Numbered from the stretch's first letter, positions 52,113 through 61,292 are shown. The stretch is DNA of 64,000 nt from Agromyces sp. Soil535 (GCF_001428255.1 NZ_LMRW01000026.1:1498-65497), one strand, 5' to 3'. Translations and numbers: made by a program. The notes: generated from the sequence alone by a model not told the origin.

Positions 52113-52910
52113 ATGACTGATGACGCCACGCTCGACCTCAGCGGGTACACGCTCGTCGTCGACGAGCAGTTCGACGGCGACGACCTCGCCGACACGCGCT
52201 GGTTCCCGTATTACACGCCGCACTGGAGCTCTCGCGCGGCCACGCGCGCCCGCTACGAGGTCTCGGGCGGCACGCTGAAGCTCCGCATCGACGCCGACAC
52301 GGAGCCCTGGTCACCCGAGTTCGACGGCGACGTGCGCGTCTCCCACCTGCAGACCGGCCAGTTCTCGGGACCGGTGGGCAGCGGCATCGGCCAGCACCGG
52401 TTCCGCGCCGGGCTCGTGGTGCGCGAGGCGCAGGACGAGGAGCGGCTTTGGCTGCCGCACTTCGGCGTCATCGAGGCGCGGGCCCGCGGCATCCGGCACC
52501 CGCAGGCCATGGTCGCGCTCTGGCCGATCGGGTTCGAGGACGAGCCCCGTGACTGCGGCGAGCTCTGCATCTTCGAGATCTTCGGCAGCGAGATCGGCGA
52601 CGAGAGCGGACTCGTCGGCGTGGGGGTGAAGCCGCAGCACGACCCGCGCCTCGCGATGGACTTCGAGAAGGTGCGCGTCGACGGCGACCTCACCGAGTTC
52701 CACGACTATGCGGTCGAGTGGCTGCCCGACCGCGTGCGGTTCTTCATCGACGGTCGGCTGGCGAAGACGGTCGACCAGGCCATCGCCTATCCGGTGCAGC
52801 TCATGCTCGACGTCTACGAGCTCCCGACGGATGCCCCCCGCGACACGTCGTCGCATCCGCTCGTGTTCGAGGTGGCGCACGTGCGCGAGTACGTGCCGCG
52901 CGTGCGGTGA
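52113..52910 (+). CDS. GH16-like (laminarinase-fold) protein with a changed catalytic motif
   Basis: ATG 52113 is chosen (GGGAGAGGG nearby); the frame is open further upstream over mdh. 265 residues, no signal peptide. The jelly-roll pattern 'YTLVVDEQFDGDDLADTRW', 'RARGIRHPQAMVALWPIGF' and 'YAVEWLPDRVRFFIDG' is typical of GH16. The active-site motif ExDxxE reads E150-L-C152-I-F-E155: both Glu are kept but the middle Asp is Cys. The protein may hydrolyse slowly, act on another linkage or only bind a glycan. Cytosolic location is odd for a glucanase. Confidence 0.82.
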   Translation: MTDDATLDLSGYTLVVDEQFDGDDLADTRWFPYYTPHWSSRAATRARYEVSGGTLKLRIDADTEPWSPEFDGDVRVSHLQTGQFSGPVGSGIGQHRFRAGLVVREAQDEERLWLPHFGVIEARARGIRHPQAMVALWPIGFEDEPRDCGELCIFEIFGSEIGDESGLVGVGVKPQHDPRLAMDFEKVRVDGDLTEFHDYAVEWLPDRVRFFIDGRLAKTVDQAIAYPVQLMLDVYELPTDAPRDTSSHPLVFEVAHVREYVPRVR

Positions 52911-52943
52911 CCCGCCCGCTCGCGCCGCGCCTAGGCTGGTGGC

Positions 52944-53117
52944 ATGGCCTCCGAACCGATGTCCTCCGCCCGACGCAAGCAGCTCATCGTGGGCCTCGTG
53001 GTGGGCGCGATCGTCGGCGTCGGCATCAGCCTCTGGACGGGCTTCTGGCTGTGGCTCGCGGCAGGACTGGTCGTGGGGATCGCGGCCGGCGCGCTCCTGA
53101 AGCCGCCCGCGGAGTAA
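52944..53117 (+). CDS. Small two-helix membrane protein, 57 residues
   Basis: ATG 52944 to TAA 53117. 'KQLIVGLVVGAIVGVGISLW' (12-31) and 'WLWLAAGLVVGIAAGALL' (35-52) are two membrane helices joined by a short turn. Similar tiny proteins (HPP-like or XapX-like) are common and uncharacterised. It ends just before a long inverted repeat that probably terminates it. Confidence 0.6.
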   Translation: MASEPMSSARRKQLIVGLVVGAIVGVGISLWTGFWLWLAAGLVVGIAAGALLKPPAE

Positions 53118-53125
53118 CCCCCTTC

Positions 53126-53218
53126 GCGGGTTGAGGAACGGCGCAGCCGCGTCTCGAAACCCGCTCACCACGCGAGCGTATGGGTTTGGAGACGGCGCTG
53201 CGCGCCTCCTCAACCCGC
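53126..53218. repeat. Long imperfect inverted repeat (REP-like, bidirectional terminator)
   Basis: Arms of about 37 bases: 53126-53163 begins GCGGGTTGAGGA and ends GTCTCGAAACCC; 53182-53218 is its near reverse complement (GGGTTTGGAGAC ... TCCTCAACCCGC). They lie between convergent genes. The right arm includes the stop codon of the TetR gene (53210-53212). 'CTCAACCC ... GGTTTGGAGACG' elements are repeated at intergenic sites in Microbacteriaceae, as I recall. Confidence 0.75.
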
Positions 53219-53977
53219 AGACTTCACGTACGCCTCGATGCCGTCGATGACGCGGGCGAGTCCGAAGTGGAATGCGCGCTCGGGGTCGGCCGCGGCGCCG
53301 TACTCCTCGCCCGCCGCCTGCCCGACGCGGCCGGAGATGGGGTAACGCGTCGGATCCATGATCTGCTCGAGGATCGGGGCGTTGCGCTCCCACCACTCCT
53401 CGTCGCTCTCGGTGGACGTGCGACGCAGGCGCTCGGCATCGAGATAGGCGCGCGCGGGCCCGGAGACGAAGCCCGTGACGAGCGTGATCACCTGGTCCAT
53501 GTCGAGGTCGCTGAGGCCGAGGCCCTCGATCGCGCGCAGGCTCCACTCCCACCGGTCCGACACGTTCGGCCCGAGCGGGGGCCGGCTCGTGTCGATGGCG
53601 AGCAGCCACGGATGCCGCAGGTACTCGTTCCACGCGAGGCGCGCGACCTGCTCGAGGCGCTCGCGGAGCGATCCGCCGGGCGCGGGCAGCGGCTGCTCAC
53701 CGGCGACGCGATCGACCATGAGGTCGATGAGCTCCGCCTTGCCCGGCACGTAGGTGTAGACCGACATCGGCTTCAGCCCGAGACGGTCGGCGATGCGGCG
53801 CATCGAGAGGGTCTCGATGCCCTCCTCATCGGCGATCTCGATCGCGGCGTCGACCACGGCATCGACACTCGTGCGCTGCTTGGGGCCGCGCGACCCCACC
53901 GGCTCGCCGAGCCGGTCGCGCCAGAGCAACCGGAGAGTGCGGTCGGGTTCGCCTCGCCCGGTGGATTCGGTCGACAT
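53210..53977 (-). CDS. TetR/AcrR-family regulator of the DrrAB transporter
   Basis: 255 residues from ATG 53977. The N-terminal extension (1-40) precedes the helix-turn-helix 'GIETLSMRRIADRLGLKPMSVYTYVPGKAELI', and the C-terminal half is a TetR_C domain with many Trp ('EWWERNAPILEQ'). It is divergent from drrA with palindromes at 53997-54011 and 54026-54038 in between. It should repress the efflux genes until a drug binds. Its last codons and stop lie within the REP-like repeat. Confidence 0.92.
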   Translation of the reverse strand: MSTESTGRGEPDRTLRLLWRDRLGEPVGSRGPKQRTSVDAVVDAAIEIADEEGIETLSMRRIADRLGLKPMSVYTYVPGKAELIDLMVDRVAGEQPLPAPGGSLRERLEQVARLAWNEYLRHPWLLAIDTSRPPLGPNVSDRWEWSLRAIEGLGLSDLDMDQVITLVTGFVSGPARAYLDAERLRRTSTESDEEWWERNAPILEQIMDPTRYPISGRVGQAAGEEYGAAADPERAFHFGLARVIDGIEAYVKSAG

Positions 53978-55058
53978 GGGGGCTAGCCTACATTCTCCGT
54001 ATGCTGTACGGTTTAAGAATAACCCCGTACAACGTACGCTGAAAGAGAGCGATACTCAGAAATCCGGCTCGAACCCATCCCCGACCCTCGAGGCGGCCGG
54101 CCTGCGCAAGCACTACGGGCGGACGCAGGCGCTCGACGGCTTCGACCTCACCGTGGCGGCCGGCACCGTGCACGGCCTCCTCGGACCCAACGGCGCCGGC
54201 AAGACCACGGCCGTGCGGTGCCTCACCACGCTCACCGAGCTCGACGAGGGCACCGCGACCATCGCCGGCCTCGCCGTGCGCCGCCGCCCGCGCGCCGTGC
54301 GCGAGCGCATCGGCCTCGTCGGCCAGTTCCACGCGGTCGACGAGGCCCTCACCGCCCGCCAGAACCTCACGCTGTTCGCCCGGCTGAGCGGCCTCTCGAA
54401 GCCGAAGGCCGTGCAGCGCTCCGAGGCGCTGCTCGAGGCATTCGCGCTGGCGGATGCTGCGACCCGGGCGGTGTCCGGGTTCTCGGGCGGCATGCGCCGT
54501 CGCCTCGACATCGCGGCGAGCCTCGTGCTGACCCCGGCGATCCTGTTCCTCGACGAGCCGACCACCGGACTCGATCCGCGCGGGCGCGCCACGGTGTGGC
54601 AGGCCGTGCGCGAGGTCGCCGCCGCGGGAACCACGGTGCTGCTCACCACCCAGTACCTCGACGAAGCCGACCAGCTCGCCGACCGCATCTCGGTCATGGA
54701 CCACGGCCGCGTCATCGCCGAGGGCACTCCCGCGGAGCTCAAGCGGCGCATCGGAGGCGACCGCGTCGACGCCGCGCTCGCCGACGGCGGTCGGCTTGCG
54801 GAGGCCGCGCGGGTGGTCGGCGACGCGACGGGAGCCGAGACATCCGTCGACCGTGACACCCGCACGATCACGGTCGAGGTCGCCGATGGCGGCAAGGCGC
54901 TCACGTCCATCGTGCGCGCACTCGACGCCGCCTCGCTCGAGGTCGACGACCTCGCGTTGCGCCGCCCCACCCTCGACGAGGTGTTCCTGCACCTCACCGC
55001 ACCCGCCGAGGATCGAGACACCCCGCGCACCGCCCTGACTTCCGAGGAGGCACGATGA
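53976..55058 (+). CDS. drrA: Daunorubicin-resistance type ABC ATPase (DrrA)
   Basis: The ABC domain starts at about 54090 ('EAAGLRKHYG'), with Walker A 'GLLGPNGAGKTT', signature 'SGFSGGMRRRLDIA', Walker B 'ILFLDEPTTGLD' and the DrrA C-terminal region 'RRPTLDEVFLHLT'. No ATG, GTG or TTG occurs in frame between 53979 and 54090. The start is given at ATG 53976, which overlaps the tetR start codon by two bases and would place the first residues inside the operators. A CTG near 54039 is another option. Partner of the permease encoded next; exports drug-like molecules. Confidence 0.88.
   Translation: MGASLHSPYAVRFKNNPVQRTLKESDTQKSGSNPSPTLEAAGLRKHYGRTQALDGFDLTVAAGTVHGLLGPNGAGKTTAVRCLTTLTELDEGTATIAGLAVRRRPRAVRERIGLVGQFHAVDEALTARQNLTLFARLSGLSKPKAVQRSEALLEAFALADAATRAVSGFSGGMRRRLDIAASLVLTPAILFLDEPTTGLDPRGRATVWQAVREVAAAGTTVLLTTQYLDEADQLADRISVMDHGRVIAEGTPAELKRRIGGDRVDAALADGGRLAEAARVVGDATGAETSVDRDTRTITVEVADGGKALTSIVRALDAASLEVDDLALRRPTLDEVFLHLTAPAEDRDTPRTALTSEEAR
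53997..54038. promoter_or_regulatory. Two palindromes, TetR operators of tetR/drrAB
   Basis: CCGTATGCTGTACGG (53997-54011, 5-bp arms) and CGTACAACGTACG (54026-54038, perfect around AAC) are related in sequence (GTA..GTACG) and have centres 28 bases apart in an AT-rich divergent region. Binding by the adjacent TetR protein is inferred. Confidence 0.65.
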
Positions 55059-55894
55059 CCACGACACATCCGCACCCCGTCATCGCCGCCGCGCCCGGCC
55101 TGCGCGACCGGCGTTCGAACGCCCTGCGCGAGGGATGGCTCATCGCGGGCCGCGACCTCCTGCACTGGGTGCGCGAGCCCTGGGGCCTCGTCTTCGGCCT
55201 CGCGTTCAACCTCATGCTGATCCTCATGTTCGGGTTCCTCTTCGGCGGGGCCATCGAGGTGCCGGGCGGCGGCGACTACATCTCCTACCTGCTGCCCGGC
55301 ATGTTCGCCCTGGCGATGCTGTTCGGACTCGAGGGCACGATGACCGCCATGGCGGAGGATGCGAAGCGCGGCATCACCGATCGCTTCCGCTCGCTGCCCA
55401 TCTCGAGCACGTCGGTGGCACTCGGTCGCGCGATCGCCGACCTCGCCAACTCGGTGCTCGGCCTCGCGGTGCTCATGGTCGGCGGGCTCCTCATCGGATG
55501 GCGCCCGACCACCGGCCCCGCCGAGATCGCGCTCGGCGTATTGCTGCTGCTCTGGCTCCGCTTCTCGCTGCTCTGGCTCGGGATCTTCCTCGGCCTGCGC
55601 TTCCGCGGTGCCGGCGCGACCACGGCGGTGCAGGTGCTCGTCTGGCCGATCGGCTTCCTCTCGACCGTGTTCGTCTCCGCCGAGACGATGCCCGGCTGGC
55701 TGGGCGTGATCGCCTCGTGGAATCCGGTGTCCGCGACCGCGACGGCGGCACGTGAGCTGTTCGGGAACCCCACGGGCGTCACGAGCGGCTGGCTCGCCGA
55801 GCACGCGGTGCTCGCGGCATCCGTCTGGCCGCTCGCGATCACGCTCGTGTTCCTGCCGCTCGCGGCGACGGCGTACCGCCGCCTGCGGCGGTGA
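55055..55894 (+). CDS. drrB: ABC-2 type drug-export permease (DrrB)
   Basis: 279 residues; ATG 55055 overlaps the drrA stop (ATGA). Six membrane helices of the ABC-2 family; 'LVFGLAFNLMLILMFGFLFGG' is the first, and 'LVWPIGFLSTVFVSAETMPGWLGVIASWNPVSATATAARELFGNP' contains the conserved C-terminal ABC-2 signature with the short 'NP' loop. It forms the channel of the exporter. It ends two bases before the convergent GH42 gene. Confidence 0.93.
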   Translation: MTTTHPHPVIAAAPGLRDRRSNALREGWLIAGRDLLHWVREPWGLVFGLAFNLMLILMFGFLFGGAIEVPGGGDYISYLLPGMFALAMLFGLEGTMTAMAEDAKRGITDRFRSLPISSTSVALGRAIADLANSVLGLAVLMVGGLLIGWRPTTGPAEIALGVLLLLWLRFSLLWLGIFLGLRFRGAGATTAVQVLVWPIGFLSTVFVSAETMPGWLGVIASWNPVSATATAARELFGNPTGVTSGWLAEHAVLAASVWPLAITLVFLPLAATAYRRLRR

Positions 55895-55896
55895 CC

Positions 55897-57909
55897 TCAG
55901 CTGCCGACGATCGCGACGCCCTGCGGCGGGAGCACCAGCCCCATGGCCGCTCGGCCCGTGAGGATGTCCATCCCATCGACGTCGATCCGGGCTTCATCAG
56001 GCCCGTGATTGATGACGAACAGAGATCGCCCTCGCCGGACGCACTCCACGTTCGCGCCGCTCGCCGCAACGGGCAGCACGTCGACCCCGGCGTCGGTGAC
56101 GACGCGTTCGACCAGGCGTCGCAGTGCGCCGTGCTCGGGCAGCGTCGCGACGTACCAGCCGCGGCCGCCGCCGACCGTGCGCCTGGTCACCGCCGGCCAC
56201 TCCTCGAGCGCGCCACCGCCGAAGCGGGCGAGGATCTCGGCATCCTCCACGCGCACGGCTTCGCTCCACACGACGCCGAACGCGTCGTCTCCGAGCAGCT
56301 CGCCAGTGAGCGGCACCGGCGGCGGCGCTTGGCCGCCCGTCGCGCGGAGATCGGGTGCGGCAGGCGGGGCGAACTCCTCGATCCACACGCCGAGCGCGGC
56401 CCGGAGCGGCTCGCCGAGGTACCCGCCCAGCCGGATGTGCAGGTGTTCGTCGGTGATCCCCGAGGAGAAGCCGACGACGAGCGTGCCGCCGCGTTCCGCG
56501 AACGAGGCGAGGTTCGCGGCCTGGGCGTCGGTGATGACGAAATGCGCCGGTGCCACCACGACGCGATAGCCGGAGAGGTCGTCCTGCGCGCGGACGAAGT
56601 CGACCGCCAATCCGAGTGAGCTGAGGGCCCGGTGCCACGCGAACAGGACCTCGACGTACGAGACGGTGGTCGGCGACGCGGGCTGCTCGACCGCCCACCA
56701 GCTGTCCCAGTCCAGCGCGATCGCGACGCTGGACGGCACCCTCGTCCCCGCGATGGCGTCGTCGCCGGTGCGCTCCGACAGCGCGCCGAGCTCGGCGCCG
56801 AGCTGCTCAACTTCACGCCAGACGCGTGTGTCGGTGCCGGCGTGCGGCACGAGGCCCGAGTGGAACTTCTCCGACCCTGCGGCGGACTGGCGCCATTGGA
56901 AGAACAGCACGCCGTCGGCGCCGCGCGCGATCGACTGGTACGACCACGCGCGCATCTGTCCGGGCGACTTCGCCGCGTTCTGCGCGCGCCAGTTCACCGC
57001 GCTCGGCGCCTGCTCCATGAGCAGCCAGGGCGCTCCGCCGCCCAGCGACCGCATGAGGTCGCGCACCATGGCCGCGTAGGCGGGCGACATGGGATCGGCC
57101 GGGTCGGGGTAGGTGTCGTCCGAGACGACATCGACCTCCTGCGCCCATTTCCAGTAGTCCACCGGCTTGAAGAAGCCCATGAAGTTGGTCGTGATCCGAA
57201 CGTCGGAACGCGCGCGGATCACCTCGACCTCCGCCCGGTAGCAGGCCAGCAGCTCGTCGCTCGAGAAGCGATCGAAGTCGAGCAGCTGGGTCGGGTTGCG
57301 GAAGGTCGGTGCGGTACGCGGGGGCATGACCTCCTCGAACGAGTCGTACCGCTGCGACCAGAACGCCGTGCCCCACGCCCGGTTGAGCTCGTCGATCGAG
57401 CCGTACTTCGCCGCGAGCCACTCCCGGAACGCGGCCGCCGACACATCGCAGTAGCAGCGGCTGACGTGACATCCGTACTCGTTGTTCACATGCCAGAGCT
57501 CGAGCGCCGGATGCTGCGCGTACCGCTCCACCAGTCGGGTGACGAGCTCTCGCGCCCGCTCTCGGTAGACGGGCGAGCTCGGGCAGTACTGCTGTCGGCT
57601 GCCGACCGACAGTCGCACGCCGTCCTCGGTCACGGGGAGCGTCTCGGGATGCCGCACCGCGAGCCATGGCGGCGGCGAGGCGGTGGCCGAGGCGAGGTCG
57701 ACGCGGATCCCGTTCGCGTGCAGGAGATCCAGCACCTCGTCGAGCCACCCGAAGTCGTACTCGCCCGGGCGCGGCTCAAGGCGGGCCCACGAGAACACGC
57801 CGACCGTGGCGAGCGTGATGCCGCCACGGTTCATGAGGCGCACGTCCTCGTCCCAGACCTCCCTCGGCCACTGCTCGGGGTTGTAGTCGCCGCCGTACCA
57901 GATCGTCAC
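55897..57909 (-). CDS. GH42 beta-galactosidase (zinc-site type)
   Basis: 670 residues from ATG 57909. A TIM barrel starting 'IWYGGDYNPEQWP', acid/base Glu144 in 'HVNNEYG', nucleophile Glu299 in 'LMEQAPS', and the zinc Cys set of GH42 (Cys109, 147, 152, 154). The C-terminal trimerisation and beta domains follow. There is no signal peptide, so it cleaves imported galactosides in the cytoplasm. Last gene of the LacI-controlled operon that starts at 63444. It differs from the second GH42 by keeping the zinc Cys. Confidence 0.93.
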   Translation of the reverse strand: MTIWYGGDYNPEQWPREVWDEDVRLMNRGGITLATVGVFSWARLEPRPGEYDFGWLDEVLDLLHANGIRVDLASATASPPPWLAVRHPETLPVTEDGVRLSVGSRQQYCPSSPVYRERARELVTRLVERYAQHPALELWHVNNEYGCHVSRCYCDVSAAAFREWLAAKYGSIDELNRAWGTAFWSQRYDSFEEVMPPRTAPTFRNPTQLLDFDRFSSDELLACYRAEVEVIRARSDVRITTNFMGFFKPVDYWKWAQEVDVVSDDTYPDPADPMSPAYAAMVRDLMRSLGGGAPWLLMEQAPSAVNWRAQNAAKSPGQMRAWSYQSIARGADGVLFFQWRQSAAGSEKFHSGLVPHAGTDTRVWREVEQLGAELGALSERTGDDAIAGTRVPSSVAIALDWDSWWAVEQPASPTTVSYVEVLFAWHRALSSLGLAVDFVRAQDDLSGYRVVVAPAHFVITDAQAANLASFAERGGTLVVGFSSGITDEHLHIRLGGYLGEPLRAALGVWIEEFAPPAAPDLRATGGQAPPPVPLTGELLGDDAFGVVWSEAVRVEDAEILARFGGGALEEWPAVTRRTVGGGRGWYVATLPEHGALRRLVERVVTDAGVDVLPVAASGANVECVRRGRSLFVINHGPDEARIDVDGMDILTGRAAMGLVLPPQGVAIVGS

Positions 57910-57955
57910 GTCGTCCCTCCTCGAAGAGCTTCGCTGGCGAGCCGCCGCGCGTCGT

Positions 57956-58882
57956 TCATTCCTTCACGCTTCCGGTCGCGAGCCCTGACTGCCAGTACCG
58001 TTGGAGGAACAGGAACGCGAGCACGAGCGGGACGATCGAGACGAGCGAGCCGGTGATCACCGTCGAGAACAGCGCCTGCGAGCCGCCGCCCTGGCTTGCC
58101 GCCGACTGGAGCTGCGCGAGGCCGACAGTGATGGGATACAGGTCCGAGCTGTTCAGCATGATCAGCGGCAGGAAGTAGTTGTTCCACGTCGCGACCAGCG
58201 AGAAGAGGAACACGGTGACGAGACCGGGCCCGAGCAGGCGCAGGCCGACCTGCCAGAAGATCCGGAACTCACCCGCCCCGTCCACGCGTGCCGCCTCGAT
58301 GAGTCCGTCGGGGATGGCATCCGCCGAGTACACCCGCATGAGGTACACCCCGAACGGACTGACGAGCGACGGGACGATGACCGCCCACGGGGTGTCCGTC
58401 AGGCCGGCCGAGGAGAACAGCAGGTAGGTCGGGAGCGCCAGCGCCGTGAGCGGGATCATGATCGCGCCGAGCGTCGCGCTGAAGAGCGCCCTCTTGCCGG
58501 GGAACTCGTACTTCGCGAACGCGTAGCCCGCCATGGTGGAGAGCAGCGTCGCACCGACCGCGGCGCTGATCGAGTACACGAAGGTGTTCACGAGCCAGCG
58601 CGTGAAGATGCCGTCGCGCACGGAGAACAGCGTCTGCAGGTTCTCCCAGAGCGAGAAGTCCCCACCGAACCACAGGCCGAACGTCGTGAAGAGCGCGGCG
58701 TTGTCCTTGGTCGACGAGACGAGCAGCCACCACAACGGCAGCACGAAGTACAGTACGCACAGCCAGAGCAGCACCGTGAGCAAGGTGCTCCTACGCCGCT
58801 CGGGTGCGAAATGGCGCGCGGCGCGGCGCGATCCCGTGGCGTCGCCGATCGTCACCGCCGCGCGGGTCTCCGTCGAGGTCAT
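57956..58882 (-). CDS. Sugar ABC transporter permease (MalG type)
   Basis: 308 residues from ATG 58882. Six membrane helices with the EAA loop 'EAARVDGAGEFRIFWQVGLRLLGPG' of binding-protein-dependent permeases. It overlaps the previous gene's stop by four bases. It forms the channel with the MalF-type partner. No ATPase gene is in the operon, so a shared MsiK-type ATPase elsewhere likely powers it, as is usual in actinobacteria. Confidence 0.94.
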   Translation of the reverse strand: MTSTETRAAVTIGDATGSRRAARHFAPERRRSTLLTVLLWLCVLYFVLPLWWLLVSSTKDNAALFTTFGLWFGGDFSLWENLQTLFSVRDGIFTRWLVNTFVYSISAAVGATLLSTMAGYAFAKYEFPGKRALFSATLGAIMIPLTALALPTYLLFSSAGLTDTPWAVIVPSLVSPFGVYLMRVYSADAIPDGLIEAARVDGAGEFRIFWQVGLRLLGPGLVTVFLFSLVATWNNYFLPLIMLNSSDLYPITVGLAQLQSAASQGGGSQALFSTVITGSLVSIVPLVLAFLFLQRYWQSGLATGSVKE

Positions 58883-59838
58883 GACAGCCCCCGTTCACGT
58901 CGCTCGCGTCGTTGCGCACCGAGCTGCACGATGTACGAGACCACCGCGATGACGATCCCGAGCAGGAACGCGATGGATGCCGCGTAATTCAGCTCCTGGT
59001 TCACGAACGCGAGGTTGTAGGCGTAGAAGTTCGGGGTGTACGAGTTGATCACCACGTTGGGCGCGATGATCGAGAGCAGGCTCGGCTCGGCGAACAACTG
59101 GAACGACCCGATGACCGAGAAGATGATCGTCAGCAGGATCGCCGGGCGGATGGCCGGGATCTTGATGCTCCAGGCGAGTCGGAACTGACCGGCGCCGTCG
59201 ATCTCGGCGGCCTCGTACAGCTCGGTGGGAATCGACCGCAGGGCCGCGTACATGATGATCATGTTGTAGCCGACGAACTCCCACGTGACGATGTTCATCA
59301 TCGAGCCGAGCATGTTCTCGGCCGAGAGGAAGTCGGGTGTCCCGAGCCCCACCGCCCGGGAGATCTGCGCGATCGGGCCGAAGTCGGGCCCGTACAGGTA
59401 CCCCCACATGAGCGTGGCGACCACCGCGGGCACGGCGTACGGCATGTAGATGAGCAGGCGGATGGCCTTCGAGCCGCGAGCCCGGAAGCTGTCGAGCGCC
59501 AGGGCGAAGAACAGTGCCAGGCCGAGCATGATCGGCACCTGGACGATGAAGAACAGGCCCACCCGGCCGAGACCTTCGAGGAAGAGCGGGTCGGTGATCG
59601 CCCGGACGTAGTTGCCGAGCCCGGTGAAGACCTCGCCGCCGATCAGCTTGCTCTCGAACAGGCTGAGGTACCCCGAGTAGACGAGGGGCACCACCAGCAT
59701 CGTGATGAACACGACGAAGAACGGCAGGAGGAAGAGGTACGCGGCGAGGTGCTGCTTGCGCTTCGTCGTGCTCGCGCGGCGCTTCGGTGGTGGTGCGGCG
59801 GAGGGGCGCTCGACAGTGAGCGCCGGGGAGTTCGACAT
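58879..59838 (-). CDS. Sugar ABC transporter permease (MalF type)
   Basis: ATG 59838 with AAGGAG upstream; 319 residues. A basic N-terminal tail, then six helices ('HLAAYLFLLPFFVVFITMLVVPL' the first) and the EAA loop 'EAAEIDGAGQFRLAWSIKIPAIRP'. Coupled to the MalG-type gene by a four-base overlap. The upstream gap to the binding protein gene is 104 bases and contains no recognised gene. Confidence 0.94.
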   Translation of the reverse strand: MSNSPALTVERPSAAPPPKRRASTTKRKQHLAAYLFLLPFFVVFITMLVVPLVYSGYLSLFESKLIGGEVFTGLGNYVRAITDPLFLEGLGRVGLFFIVQVPIMLGLALFFALALDSFRARGSKAIRLLIYMPYAVPAVVATLMWGYLYGPDFGPIAQISRAVGLGTPDFLSAENMLGSMMNIVTWEFVGYNMIIMYAALRSIPTELYEAAEIDGAGQFRLAWSIKIPAIRPAILLTIIFSVIGSFQLFAEPSLLSIIAPNVVINSYTPNFYAYNLAFVNQELNYAASIAFLLGIVIAVVSYIVQLGAQRRERRERGLS

Positions 59839-59942
59839 GGCGGCTCCTTCTCTTGGTGGATGTCGGCTCGGCGATGGACGGACGGGCAGCCGGAGGTGGG
59901 AGCAGGGCCCCCGCCGCTTCGGTCGGCGGGCGCCCCGCGGGC

Positions 59943-61292
59943 TCACTCGACGGTGAAGCCCTGGTCCTCCGCGTACTTCACCAGCTCGTCCTGCCAGACG
60001 TCGAGCGCTGCGGCGATGTCGCCCTTGTCCGCGATCACGGTGCCCATCGTCTCCTCGTAGGTCGAATAGACGTAGTCCATGAACGGAACCCACTCGAAGT
60101 CGGTGTCGACGGTTGTGGAGATCTCGGCGAACAGCTTGTTGACCTCCTGGCCGCCGTAGAACTCCGACTGCTGGTCGACGAACGTGGGATCCTCGAGCAC
60201 CGACACCTGCGGCGGATAGAGGAACTGCTCCGTCGCGAGCATCATCGCCGACTCCTCGTCGTTGTTGATGAACTTCGCGAGCTCGTAGGCCGCGATGGGG
60301 TTCTCGCTCGAGGCGAGCACCGCGTCGGACGAGCCGCCCCAGTTGCCCGAGACCTCCTCGCCCGCCGACCACTGCGGGAGCGGAGCTGCGCGCCAGAGGC
60401 CCGACGTGCTCTCTGCGGTGCCCTGCAGGAACACGGGAGCCCACGCTGCGGTGAGCCAGCCGGCGTACTTGCCGTTCGCGAGGCCCTGGTACCAGGTGTC
60501 GTTGAAGTCGACGTCGGTCGAGATCAGGTCGGCCTGGATCAGCTCGGTCCAGTAGGTCGCGACCTCCTTGGCCTCGGCGCTGTTGACGTCGATCTTCACG
60601 GTCTCGGATCCGTCGTAGCCGAAGGGCTTGATGCCCGCCTGCCAGAAGAAGCCGATCATCTGCCCGGCCTGGGTAGCGCCGAGGTTGGAGATGTACGAGC
60701 CCGTGGCATCCTTCACGGCCTTGGCGGCCACTGCGTAGTCGTCGTACGTAGCCGGCGGCTCGGTGATTCCGGCCGCCGCCAGGATGTCCTCGCGGTACAG
60801 GTTGCCCATCGGCCCGACGTCTTGAGGGATCGCCCACACTTCGTCACCTGGCGACACCTGGTTCCACGCCCAGCCGACGTAGCCGTCGGCGAGGTCGTCG
60901 GCACCGTACGGCGTAAGGTCGAGCAGGGACTCGGGGAGCACGAACGACGGGATGTACTGGTACTCGACCTGCGCGACATCCGGTGCGCCCTCGCCGGCCT
61001 CGATCGCGCTGCGGAGCTTCTGGTAGTGCACGAGGCCCTGGCCGACGTTCTCGACCGTGACGTCGATCTCGGGGTACGCCTCCTCGAACAGGGCGACCTC
61101 GTTCTCAATGTCGGGTACCCACGTCCAGAACGTGAGCTCGGTGGGGGTGCTCAGTGCCTCCTCTCGCTGCTCGTCGGTGATCGGACCGGTGGTATCACCG
61201 GAATCGCCACCGGGCGTGCAGCCGGAGAGGAGCAGTGCTGTGGTGACAGCGCCGACGCCGAGCGCCAGTGCTGTCCTTGGTGCGTTCCTCAT
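59943..61292 (-). CDS. Sugar-binding lipoprotein of the ABC importer
   Basis: ATG 61292 is chosen after a GAAGGAAGAGAAGG leader; 449 residues. A lipoprotein signal ending LLLSGC with Cys25. It belongs to family 1 solute-binding proteins: 'ELTFWTWVPDIENEVALFEEAYP', 'EGAPDVAQVEYQYIPSF' and 'NWGGSSDAVLASSENPIAAYELAKF' mark the two lobes. It captures an oligosaccharide at the cell surface. The two GH42 genes in the operon indicate galactosides, possibly galacto-oligosaccharides. Confidence 0.93.
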   Translation of the reverse strand: MRNAPRTALALGVGAVTTALLLSGCTPGGDSGDTTGPITDEQREEALSTPTELTFWTWVPDIENEVALFEEAYPEIDVTVENVGQGLVHYQKLRSAIEAGEGAPDVAQVEYQYIPSFVLPESLLDLTPYGADDLADGYVGWAWNQVSPGDEVWAIPQDVGPMGNLYREDILAAAGITEPPATYDDYAVAAKAVKDATGSYISNLGATQAGQMIGFFWQAGIKPFGYDGSETVKIDVNSAEAKEVATYWTELIQADLISTDVDFNDTWYQGLANGKYAGWLTAAWAPVFLQGTAESTSGLWRAAPLPQWSAGEEVSGNWGGSSDAVLASSENPIAAYELAKFINNDEESAMMLATEQFLYPPQVSVLEDPTFVDQQSEFYGGQEVNKLFAEISTTVDTDFEWVPFMDYVYSTYEETMGTVIADKGDIAAALDVWQDELVKYAEDQGFTVE

